Positions 1 through 5,323 of a stretch of DNA of 7,526 nt are shown here, piece by piece. The stretch is from Thermoleophilia bacterium (GTDB lineage: Bacteria; Actinomycetota; Thermoleophilia; Gaiellales; Gaiellaceae), in contig JABFWJ010000129.1 of NCBI GenBank assembly GCA_013362295.1, forward strand, positions 1-7,526. The letters run 5' to 3'. The position numbers were made by a program, and so were the translations under genes. Under the pieces are notes generated by a model, which saw only the letters and a list, made by a program, of their open reading frames with translations, was not told the origin of the DNA and ran no database searches. The stretch's first letter is position 1; each line of letters starts with the position of its first letter.

Positions 1-267
1 GCCGAAGTTCCACGCGCCGCACACGATCGAGCGCGGCTCCCCGCTGCCGACGTCGACCTTCGTGAGCTGCAGCTTGTCGGCGTTCGGATGCTTGTCCGCC
101 TCGAGCACCTTGCCGACGACGAAATAGTCGAGGTTCGCGCCGCCGGGTGCTCCGCGGCGCACGATTCGGTCGACCTCGCAGCTCGTGAAGAGGAGGCGGC
201 GCGCGAGCTCCTCGACCGGCAGGTCGAAGTCGACGTACTCGCGCAGCCAGCTGACCGGCACCTTCAT
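1..267 (-). CDS. pheT: Phenylalanine-tRNA ligase beta subunit, N-terminal part (cut by window edge)
   Basis: This is the first 89 codons of the beta subunit of the cytoplasmic (alpha-beta)2 enzyme that charges tRNA-Phe. The start MKVPVSWLREYVDFDLP is the typical PheT N-terminus. From about residue 48 the sequence VGKVLEADKHPNADKLQL, followed by a V-D-V-G and an IVCGA stretch, is the EMAP/OB-fold tRNA-binding domain found near the PheT N-terminus. The ATG overlaps the pheS stop by one base (TGATG), so the two subunits are probably translationally coupled and made in equal amounts. The rest of the gene, including the B3/B4 editing domain, lies beyond the left edge. Identification is from family knowledge and is nearly certain. 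Confidence 0.97.
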   Translation of the reverse strand, partial: MKVPVSWLREYVDFDLPVEELARRLLFTSCEVDRIVRRGAPGGANLDYFVVGKVLEADKHPNADKLQLTKVDVGSGEPRSIVCGAWNFG

Positions 268-1277
268 CAGAACTGCCCCAGGACTCGGAGATCGTTCTCC
301 CAGAACGCGCGCAGGTCGGGCAGGCCGTGCCGGAGCATCGCGATGCGCTCGATGCCGAAGCCGAACGCGAAGCCCTGCCACTCGGAGGGGTCGAGACCGA
401 CGTTGCGGAACACGTTCGGGTCGACCCAGCCCGCACCGCCCATCTCGATCCAACCCGAGTGCTTGCACACCGGGCAGCCCCGGCCGCCGCAGATGAAGCA
501 GGTGACGTCGAACTCGACCGACGGCTCCGTGAACGGGAAGTTGCTCGTCCGCATCCGGACCTCGCGCTCCGCGCCGAACAGCGTCCGGAAGAACTTCAGC
601 ACCGTTCCCTGCAGGTCGGCGAGCGTGATGCCGCGATCGACCGCGAGGCATTCCACCTGGAGGAACGTGGGTGAGTGCGTCGCGTCCGGTGTGTCGCGCC
701 GGTAGCAGCGGCCCGGGGACACGAGGTAGATCGGCGGCGTCTTCGCCTGCATCGCGCGGATCTGGTCCGGCGAGGTCTGCGTGCGCAGCACGGTGTCGTC
801 GTCGATGTAGAACGTGTCGGTCTTCGAACGCGAAGGGTGCGCGGGGTCGGCGTTCAGCGCATCGAAGTTCTCCCAGACCGTCGAGACCTCGGCCCCCTCG
901 TAGACCTCGTAGCCAAGGCCCAGGAAGATGTCCTCGATCTCCCGCCGGATTTGTGTCAACAGGTGCAGCCGTCCGCGCCCGATCGGCGTGCCGGGGATCG
1001 TCACGTCGACGCCGGCCTCCGCGGCGTGCTCGTTGGCGAGGCGCGTGAGCTCGGTCTCACGCGCCGCGACCGCCGCCTCGAGCTTGGAGCGGATGCCGTT
1101 CAGCAGGATCCCGCTCTCGCGGTCGCGCACGCCGCGGAGCGCCTGTGCCAGCTCCGACTTGCGGCCGAGATACTTGACGCGCGCCTCGTCCAGCTCCTGC
1201 TCGGAGAGGGCGGCGCCGACGGCGTTCAGCGCTTCGGTTTCGTACGCGGGCCAGTTCACCGCGGCGAGACTATCCAA
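267..1277 (-). CDS. pheS: Phenylalanine-tRNA ligase alpha subunit
   Basis: The 336-residue catalytic alpha subunit activates phenylalanine with ATP and transfers it to tRNA-Phe; the length is usual for bacterial PheS. Residues 10-90 form the helical, coiled-coil-like tRNA-contacting arm. The class II synthetase core follows, with LRTQTSPDQIRAM (about 164-176), the motif 2 region GRCYRRDTPDATH (189-201) and motif 3 FAFGFGIERIAMLRHG (303-318). Four cysteines at 260, 263, 268 and 271 make a CxxC-x4-CxxC knuckle just before the conserved GWIEMGGAG, as in many bacterial PheS proteins. I chose the TTG at 1277 because AGGAGG lies four bases upstream and no better start fits; the next GTG is 22 bases past the SD. 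The open frame continues upstream only as a shadow of the divergent methyltransferase. The stop overlaps the pheT ATG. Confidence 0.96.
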   Translation of the reverse strand: MDSLAAVNWPAYETEALNAVGAALSEQELDEARVKYLGRKSELAQALRGVRDRESGILLNGIRSKLEAAVAARETELTRLANEHAAEAGVDVTIPGTPIGRGRLHLLTQIRREIEDIFLGLGYEVYEGAEVSTVWENFDALNADPAHPSRSKTDTFYIDDDTVLRTQTSPDQIRAMQAKTPPIYLVSPGRCYRRDTPDATHSPTFLQVECLAVDRGITLADLQGTVLKFFRTLFGAEREVRMRTSNFPFTEPSVEFDVTCFICGGRGCPVCKHSGWIEMGGAGWVDPNVFRNVGLDPSEWQGFAFGFGIERIAMLRHGLPDLRAFWENDLRVLGQF

Positions 1278-1309
1278 GGTTCCTCCTTCGTTTCGCGGGG
1301 GCACGATCT

Positions 1310-1365
1310 GGCCCCGGTGCGGCTGGAGGAGCGCTAGCAGGCGCCCCGGTGTGCGCACCGGGGCC
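1310..1365 (-). promoter_or_regulatory. pheS leader with two mutually exclusive hairpins
   Basis: In the pheS leader RNA (minus strand) segment A, GGCCCCGGTGCG (1365-1354), can pair with segment B, CACCGGGGC (1351-1343), as a 9-bp stem with a four-base loop. It can instead pair with segment C, CGCACCGGGGCC (1321-1310), as a perfect 12-bp stem. B and C are direct repeats and compete for A. Between them lies TCCTCC (1330-1325), which is complementary to the pheS ribosome binding site GGAGGA (1286-1281). No U-run follows either stem, so control, if any, would more likely act on translation. The pairing is seen in the sequence; the regulatory role is inference. Confidence 0.4.
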
Positions 1366-1414
1366 GCATAAACAACGTCGTCGCCGTCGCCTGCATCGGT
1401 ACAAGGATACCCAC

Positions 1415-2113
1415 GTGTCCGCGTATGACAACATCGCGCGCCTCTACGACCCCTGGTCGCGGAGCGTCGTCGAGGACGTCGCGTTCTACGTCGACGAGGC
1501 GGTCCGCTCGGGCGGGCCGGTGCTCGAGCTCGGCGTCGGTACAGGCCGCGTCGCGGTTCCGATCGCGGCCTCCGGCGTGGAGGTCGTCGGCGTCGACGTC
1601 TCGGCGGGGATGCTCGACGTCGCGCGCGAGCGCGCCGAGCTCGCGGCGGTGCAGGTCGACCTGCGGCAGGGCGACATGCGGGAGCCGCCGGTCGAGGGCT
1701 CGTTCCCCCTCGTCCTGATCCCATTCCGATCGCTGCTGCACATGGAGACCGACGCCGACCGGCGCGTCGCGCTGCGCGCGGTCGCGAAGCACCTCGCGCC
1801 GGGAGGCCGCCTGATCTTCGACGTCTTCGCCCCGGGCGCTGACGACATCGCCGACACACACGGCCGCTGGCTCGAACGGGAGCCCGGGATCTGGGAGCGC
1901 GCCGACTGGAACGAGGAGACGCGCACGCTGATCCTCCGCGTCCGCGGCGCGAACACCGAGTCGGAGATGTCGCTCGCCTGGCTCTCGGTCGCGGAGTGGA
2001 AGGAGCTCCTCCGCGAGGAGGGGTTCGTCGTCGACGCCGTCTACGGCTGGTTCGACCGCTCGGCGTGGCGCGGCGGCGAGGACTCGATCTGGGTGTGCCG
2101 CAGACCCGACTGA
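1415..2113 (+). CDS. Class I SAM-dependent methyltransferase, substrate unknown
   Basis: A 232-residue Rossmann-fold methyltransferase of the Methyltransf_25 type. Motif I is LELGVGTGR (residues 37-45), followed by VEVVGVDVSAGML (55-67) with the ribose-binding acidic residue D61. A motif II/III-like QGDMREPP and the post-motif LAPGGRLIFDVFAPG are also present. The C-terminus WLSVAEWKELLREEGF is typical of the small-molecule methyltransferases in this group. The GTG start at 1415 has AAGGA seven bases upstream; the open frame extends to 1349 but without initiation signals. It is divergent from pheS (intergenic 1278-1414) and followed by the IS110 remnant. Nothing in the sequence shows its substrate, and the neighbours give no firm clue. 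Confidence 0.88.
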   Translation: MSAYDNIARLYDPWSRSVVEDVAFYVDEAVRSGGPVLELGVGTGRVAVPIAASGVEVVGVDVSAGMLDVARERAELAAVQVDLRQGDMREPPVEGSFPLVLIPFRSLLHMETDADRRVALRAVAKHLAPGGRLIFDVFAPGADDIADTHGRWLEREPGIWERADWNEETRTLILRVRGANTESEMSLAWLSVAEWKELLREEGFVVDAVYGWFDRSAWRGGEDSIWVCRRPD

Positions 2114-2229
2114 AAGAGCGAATTGCACGCCACACCCGCGCCGTGCACGATCCCAAATCGACGCACCGATTGACGATGACCGGACTATCCTGTGGTTACT
2201 TGCCGACGCCGATGAATCTCCTATGACTG

Positions 2230-3238
2230 TCAAGTCATCGCTGGGCTCGCGTTCTGCATGACGCGGTAGAGGTGGCGGGCGAGGTAGCGCTTGAGGATCC
2301 GTGTGGCGTCGCGTGTGCTCTTGCCTTCGCCGAGGCGACGGGCGATGTAGTCGCGGGTCGCCGGGTCGTGCTGTCGGCGGTGGAGGATGACGGTGTGCAG
2401 GGCGCGGTTGAGTTGCCGGTCGCCGCCGCGGCTGAGGCGGTGGCGGATCGTCTGGCCGCTCGAGGCGGGGATCGGTGCGACGCCGGCGAGTCGTGCGAAG
2501 GCCGCCTCGGAGCGGACGCGGTTGCGGTGCGACCACGCGACGAGCAGTTGCGCCGCGACGATCGGTCCGACACCCGGCTCGTCGAGGAGTTGCGGCACGA
2601 GCGCCTGGACGTGCTGGCGGATCTCGCGCTCGAGCTCGGCCGCTTCGGCAGTCGCGTGTTCGATGCGGCGGGCGAGTGAGCGCAGCACGAGGACTGTGGC
2701 GAGCTCGTCTGAGGGCCGCGAGGCCGAGCGACGGAAGCGGCTGCAGCGCCGGATCAGCTGTCCGACCGGCAGCTGCCGCAGCTCGCGGCGGATGCTCTCC
2801 GGCGCGGACGTCGACGGCGCTGCGGCGGGCGAGCAAGAGCACGCGCAGAGCCTGCTGGTGCTCGCCCGCGCCCGGTAGCGTTGCTGTGGCGGCAGCGAGC
2901 GCCGCGCGGGCAGCGCGAATCGCGTCGAGCGCGTCGTCCTTGCCGGAGAGTCGCCGGTCGGCGCGTGCGCTCCGGCTGGTCTCGACCACCGACTCTCCGC
3001 GATCGCGGAGAAAGCGCGTCAGACCGGCACCGTAGTGTCCGGCGCCCTCGACCGCCCAGAGGCGAACGCCGGACGCGTCGCGCTTCGCCGCCCGCAGCGC
3101 CGCCTCATACCCGCTTCGATCCGCGCTGACCGACGACTCGGCGACGACCGCGCCGGTGGGCGCGACCACGACGGCCAGGCTGTGCTGATCACGATGCGTG
3201 TCAACACCGATCACGTAGTCCACCTCGTCTGCAAGCAT
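2230..3238 (-). pseudogene. IS110-family transposase (DEDD plus Tnp_20), frameshifted with a small internal deletion
   Basis: The N-terminal RuvC-like DEDD domain is read from the ATG at 3238, preceded by GGAGG. It carries IGVDTHRDQH (catalytic D13), LWAVEGAGHYG (E64) and SGKDDALDA (D102, D105), and runs to RRSAVDVR at about 2804. The downstream part, APESIRRELRQLPVGQLIRR and on to SPAMT (stop at 2232-2230), is in another frame. It holds the transposase-20 domain with DEPGVGPIVAAQLL and the serine motif PIPASSGQ. Related proteins normally have about 13 more residues between RRSAV..R and the APE motif, so the break looks like a deletion of about 40 bases that also shifted the frame. Each half alone (about 145 and 191 residues) lacks one catalytic part, so the protein is expected to be inactive. 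Reading on in the first frame gives a long nonsense extension. Confidence 0.85.
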
Positions 3239-3248
3239 CCCGACTGAT

Positions 3249-3450
3249 CCTCCGACTCGATTCGCAGGGTTCGGTTGACGCCGGTCTGGATGCAGGGAAA
3301 CCGCGCGGCAGGTCTGTGATGAGTCACGCCATCAAGGCGGACAAGCTCCTGATCAAGCCAACAGCGGCGCGCCAGGCCGGCGACGCCGTGCACGCCCGGA
3401 CGATTCATTCGCAAGGCACACGATCGCGGCCTGACGCCTGACGAGTCACG
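3249..3450 (-). ncRNA. Candidate IS110 bridge-RNA region (left-end non-coding DNA)
   Basis: IS110-group elements carry a structured bridge RNA in the non-coding DNA 5' of the transposase; it pairs with target and donor DNA. This stretch has that position and about the right length. It contains several short self-complementary GC-rich blocks, for example CCGCGCGG at 3301-3308 and GGCGCGCC at 3366-3373. I could not derive a full fold or the guide loops by eye, so this is a positional assignment only. The transposase is broken, so any bridge RNA could act only with a transposase supplied in trans. Confidence 0.3.
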
Positions 3451-3505
3451 AACGACACGGACGCCACCGAGCCTGGCAACGGCCCCCGACAGACCGACTA
3501 ACCGA

Positions 3506-3694
3506 GTTTCACAGACGCCTGAAGAACGCGAATGGGAGGCGAACCGCGAGGCGCGCTATCAGTGGATGCTTCGTCAGCTGAACGGCCGTTGGCGTGAGGT
3601 GCAAGCCCGCGACGCCCCGCGCTCGACTTCGTGGGTCCGCCGACGCATCTTTCCCTGGCGAATCAAGATCGAGCAGCTCACCGGACGCGGTTGA
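3506..3694 (+). pseudogene. Possible 3' remnant of a small unknown gene
   Basis: A plus-strand open frame runs from about 3353 to the TGA at 3692-3694 but has no ATG, GTG or TTG near its beginning; the only ATG (3566) would leave 42 residues. The last 60 or so codons look protein-like. They begin QTPEEREWEANREARYQW, continue MLRQLNGRWREVQARD, and end with a basic segment containing RRRIFPWRIKIEQL. The composition is charged and probably helical, with several tryptophans. The frame stops three bases before the hairpin at 3697-3729. It may be the tail of a gene whose 5' end was lost when the IS110 element inserted, or chance. I do not recognise a family. Confidence 0.3.
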
Positions 3695-3696
3695 AG

Positions 3697-3729
3697 CGAA
3701 TCTGATTCGGCGCAGCCGAACCAGATTCG
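3697..3729 (-). terminator. Hairpin between converging ends, candidate terminator for tsnR
   Basis: Two 15-base arms, 3697-3711 and 3715-3729, flank a three-base loop. In the minus-strand RNA all 15 pairs can form (one is G-U); in the plus-strand RNA the same position is an A-C mismatch, which favours function on the minus strand. It begins seven bases after the tsnR stop codon (3738-3736), and a smaller AGCC/GGCT hairpin overlaps that stop. No U-run follows, so it would be a non-canonical terminator or an RNA-stabilising element. Confidence 0.55.
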
Positions 3730-3735
3730 AGCCTT

Positions 3736-4407
3736 TCAGGCTTGCTGCCGCCGCCACTCGTAGAGCGCGATCGCACCGGAGGCGGCGACGTTCAGCGACT
3801 CCGCGCCCGCGATCGGGATCCACGCGTCGACGTCTCGCTCCAGCTCGGCGGGCAAACCTTCACGCTCGGCGCCGAGGAGGAACGCGACGCGGCCCGAGAG
3901 GTCGATCGAGCCGAGCGGCGAGCCGCCGTGCGCTTCCAGCGCAACCCGAGTTAGTGTTGAGTCAACACAAACTTCGAAGCGGCCGACGGGAACGCGCCAG
4001 ATCGAGCCGGCGCTCGCCCGCAAGGCCTTCGGCGAGGTCGGGTCGGCGCAGCCGTCCGAGAGCGCGACCGCGGCGCCGAAGGCGTCGGCGGTGCGGATCA
4101 GCGTGCCGACGTTGCCCGGATCGGCGAGGCGCCACAAGGCGAGCGTCGCCGGCCGCTCCTCCCACGCGGGCAGGTCGTCGCGGCGGTAGACGCCGATCAC
4201 GCGCGGCGGGTGCGGCGCGGACGCAACCTCCGCAAGCAGCTTCGGCTCGACGTCCTCGCCGGCGCGCAGCAGGTCGACCGGCTCGGCGGTCGCCGCGTCG
4301 ACCGCGTCCTCGCCCTCGACGAAGAAGAGGCCGAGCTTGTCGCGCCAGCGCTTGTCGTGCAGCTTGCGAATGAGCTTGAGGCGCTCGTGGTCCCTGGAAA
4401 CGATCAC
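3736..4407 (-). CDS. tsnR: TrmH/SpoU-family RNA 2'-O-methyltransferase (TsnR-like)
   Basis: A 223-residue SPOUT-class enzyme predicted to methylate a ribose 2'-OH of RNA, most likely 23S rRNA, with SAM. The N-terminal substrate-binding part (RKLHDKRWRDKLGLFFVEGE, about 14-33) is typical. The trefoil-knot motifs follow: motif 1 LADPGNVGTLIRTADAFGA (94-112, N99 and R105), motif 2 FLLGAEREGLP (176-186) and motif 3 IPIAGAESLNVAASGAIALY (197-216). The GTG start at 4407 has only a weak SD. In actinobacteria this gene usually follows rplT and precedes pheS, which supports the tsnR name, but the exact target base cannot be read from sequence. The plus-strand arsR cassette now lies upstream, so its promoter must be in the 39-base gap or inside arsR. 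Codons 141-155 are unusually AT-rich. Confidence 0.9.
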   Translation of the reverse strand: MIVSRDHERLKLIRKLHDKRWRDKLGLFFVEGEDAVDAATAEPVDLLRAGEDVEPKLLAEVASAPHPPRVIGVYRRDDLPAWEERPATLALWRLADPGNVGTLIRTADAFGAAVALSDGCADPTSPKALRASAGSIWRVPVGRFEVCVDSTLTRVALEAHGGSPLGSIDLSGRVAFLLGAEREGLPAELERDVDAWIPIAGAESLNVAASGAIALYEWRRQQA

Positions 4408-4419
4408 GGCGGCACTGTA

Positions 4420-4448
4420 GTGACAGACGTAGTCCTCTAGAGGAATAT
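4420..4448 (+). promoter_or_regulatory. Candidate arsR promoter with internal operator palindrome
   Basis: GTGACA (4420-4425) matches the -35 consensus at five of six positions. GAATAT (4443-4448), a weak -10, lies 17 bases further on. A perfect 12-base palindrome TCCTCTAGAGGA (4433-4444) sits between them, the usual place for an autorepressor operator. If this -10 is used, transcription would start near 4455, so the GTG at 4459 rather than the ATG at 4447 would be the arsR start, giving a nearly leaderless mRNA. The gap is also the upstream region of the divergent tsnR. Palindrome seen; promoter and operator role inferred. Confidence 0.4.
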
Positions 4449-4782
4449 GTCATGCACCGTGGCAGACCTGTTCACCGCGATCGCCGAGCGGCACCGGCGC
4501 GACATCCTGGACGCGCTTATCGAAGGTGAGCAGGCAGTTGGCGAGCTCGTCGCCCACCTCTCGCTGGCGCAACCTCAGGTCTCTAAGCATCTGCGCGTGC
4601 TCAGCGAGGTGGGGCTCGTCAGGGCACGGGCGGACGGGCGTCGCCGCCTCTACAGCGTCGACCCCGCACGCCTAGGGCCGTTTCGGGACTGGTTGGCCAA
4701 GTACGAGCAGGCGATGAGCGACCGGCTCGATCGGATCGACGACTACCTCAAAGAGCTGCAACGACAAGGAGAGACCCAGTGA
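4447..4782 (+). CDS. ArsR-family winged-helix transcriptional repressor
   Basis: A 111-residue ArsR/SmtB-type DNA-binding protein. The N-terminal helix LFTAIAERHRRDILDALIEG (8-27) is followed by the helix-turn-helix VGELVAHLSLAQPQVSKHLR (31-50) and the wing RARADGRRRLYSV (59-71). The metal-binding ELCVC motif of true metal sensors is absent (ELVAH here). It therefore belongs to the non-metal subgroup that is commonly paired with SRPBCC proteins. The start is either the ATG at 4447 or the GTG at 4459; the ATG has AGAGGA almost abutting it. The stop overlaps the next start by four bases (GTGA), so the two genes form an operon. It probably represses its own operon through the palindrome just upstream, which is inference. 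Confidence 0.92.
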   Translation: MSCTVADLFTAIAERHRRDILDALIEGEQAVGELVAHLSLAQPQVSKHLRVLSEVGLVRARADGRRRLYSVDPARLGPFRDWLAKYEQAMSDRLDRIDDYLKELQRQGETQ

Positions 4783-5246
4783 CAGCGAATGCGATCGAGT
4801 TCCCGAGCGACCTCGAGATCCTCATGACGCGCGAGTTCGAAGCTCCCATCGAGCTCGTTTTCGACGTCTTCACGAAGGAAGAGCACGTGCGCAACACGTT
4901 TCCTCCGTTCGGAGAAGAGATGGCGGTCTGCGATATCGACCTACGCGTCGGCGGGGAGTACCACTACGTGATGGTCACCGACGACGGACGGGAGATGTCG
5001 TTCCGCGGGACGTTCCTGGAGATCGAGCCGCCTACGCGCATCGTCCAGACGTGGCTGTTCGAAGGGTGGCCTGACGCCGAGGCCGTCGAAACCGTGGATT
5101 TCCACGAGACCGACGGAGCGACGAGGATGACGTGGAAGCTGGCATTCCGCGACCAGGCTGGCCGCGACCACATGACGCAGTACGACGGCATCGAAGCGAG
5201 CTGGGACAACGTGGAGGCCTATCTCCGAACCCTGCGGGCCGCCTGA
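4779..5246 (+). CDS. SRPBCC / AHSA1-domain protein paired with the ArsR repressor
   Basis: A 155-residue protein of the START/Bet v1-like superfamily, Aha1 C-terminal-like (CalC) group. It has the characteristic start ILMTREFEAPIELVFDVFT (14-32), the DLRVGGEYHYVM strand pair, FRGTFLEIEPPTRIVQTW, and a final helix WDNVEAYLRTLRAA. The fold makes a hydrophobic ligand pocket; the ligand is unknown. The GTG start at 4779 is preceded by AAGGAG and overlaps the arsR stop by four bases. ArsR-SRPBCC operons are widespread and mobile in actinobacteria, and the repressor may respond to the SRPBCC ligand or its product. The 3' end lies against the tsnR stub on the other strand (5219-5323), so the two overlap convergently. 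Confidence 0.92.
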   Translation: MTANAIEFPSDLEILMTREFEAPIELVFDVFTKEEHVRNTFPPFGEEMAVCDIDLRVGGEYHYVMVTDDGREMSFRGTFLEIEPPTRIVQTWLFEGWPDAEAVETVDFHETDGATRMTWKLAFRDQAGRDHMTQYDGIEASWDNVEAYLRTLRAA

Positions 5247-5323
5247 TCAACCGGCCCCGTCCGCGGGCTGTCGTGCAGCTTGCGGACGAGGTTCAGGCGC
5301 TCGTTGTCGCGGGACGAGATCAA
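5219..5323 (-). pseudogene. Truncated 5' end of a second tsnR-type methyltransferase gene
   Basis: The minus strand from the TTG at 5323 reads LISSRDNERLNLVRKLHD and is clearly homologous to the start of the full tsnR, MIVSRDHERLKLIRKLHD, with 43 of 54 bases identical in my hand alignment. Differences are mostly silent or conservative, as expected if both copies were once functional. Homology ends near 5270; the frame then runs through unrelated bases to a TAG at 5221-5219. The TTG overlaps the DUF2332 stop (TTGA), the tight coupling expected of a genuine downstream operon gene. It is in the same orientation as the full copy, so the arsR-SRPBCC cassette lies between direct repeats. Confidence 0.8.

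Larger units (their letters stand above)
2205..3450 (-). mobile_element. IS110-family insertion sequence, decayed; exact ends uncertain
   Basis: The element is recognised by its DEDD/serine transposase and by the lopsided layout of the IS110 group: a short tail after the transposase stop and a non-coding stretch of about 200 bases before its start. The tail just past the stop reads TTGACAGTCATAGGAG on the minus strand, similar to what I recall from the ends of actinobacterial IS110 elements. IS110 elements usually lack clear terminal inverted repeats and long target duplications, and I found neither, so both boundaries are estimates. It lies between the methyltransferase and tsnR and separates pheS from tsnR. 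Confidence 0.75.

Noticed and set aside
327..1337. Plus-strand open frames opposite pheS (327-674, 675-1337, 88-705).
   Set aside because: They are antisense shadows of pheS and pheT in GC-rich DNA; translations are Arg/Ala-rich without domains.
2170..2199. TTGACG followed by GGTTAC with an 18-base spacer, a promoter-like pair on the plus strand.
   Set aside because: The -10 is poor and the only gene downstream on that strand would be a 16-codon frame ending at the IS110 tail.
1334..3238. A 634-codon minus-strand frame starting with the IS110 transposase.
   Set aside because: Only the first 145 or so codons are IS110; the rest is out-of-frame reading through the deletion, the intergenic region and the antisense of the methyltransferase.
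3284..3316. Short direct repeat GGTCTG in the IS110 left end.
   Set aside because: Six bases repeated twice is expected by chance; no array, so no CRISPR or iteron call.
3211..3414. Minus-strand 67-codon frame upstream of the transposase.
   Set aside because: Lies in the expected IS110 non-coding end and overlaps the transposase start; composition shows no protein family.
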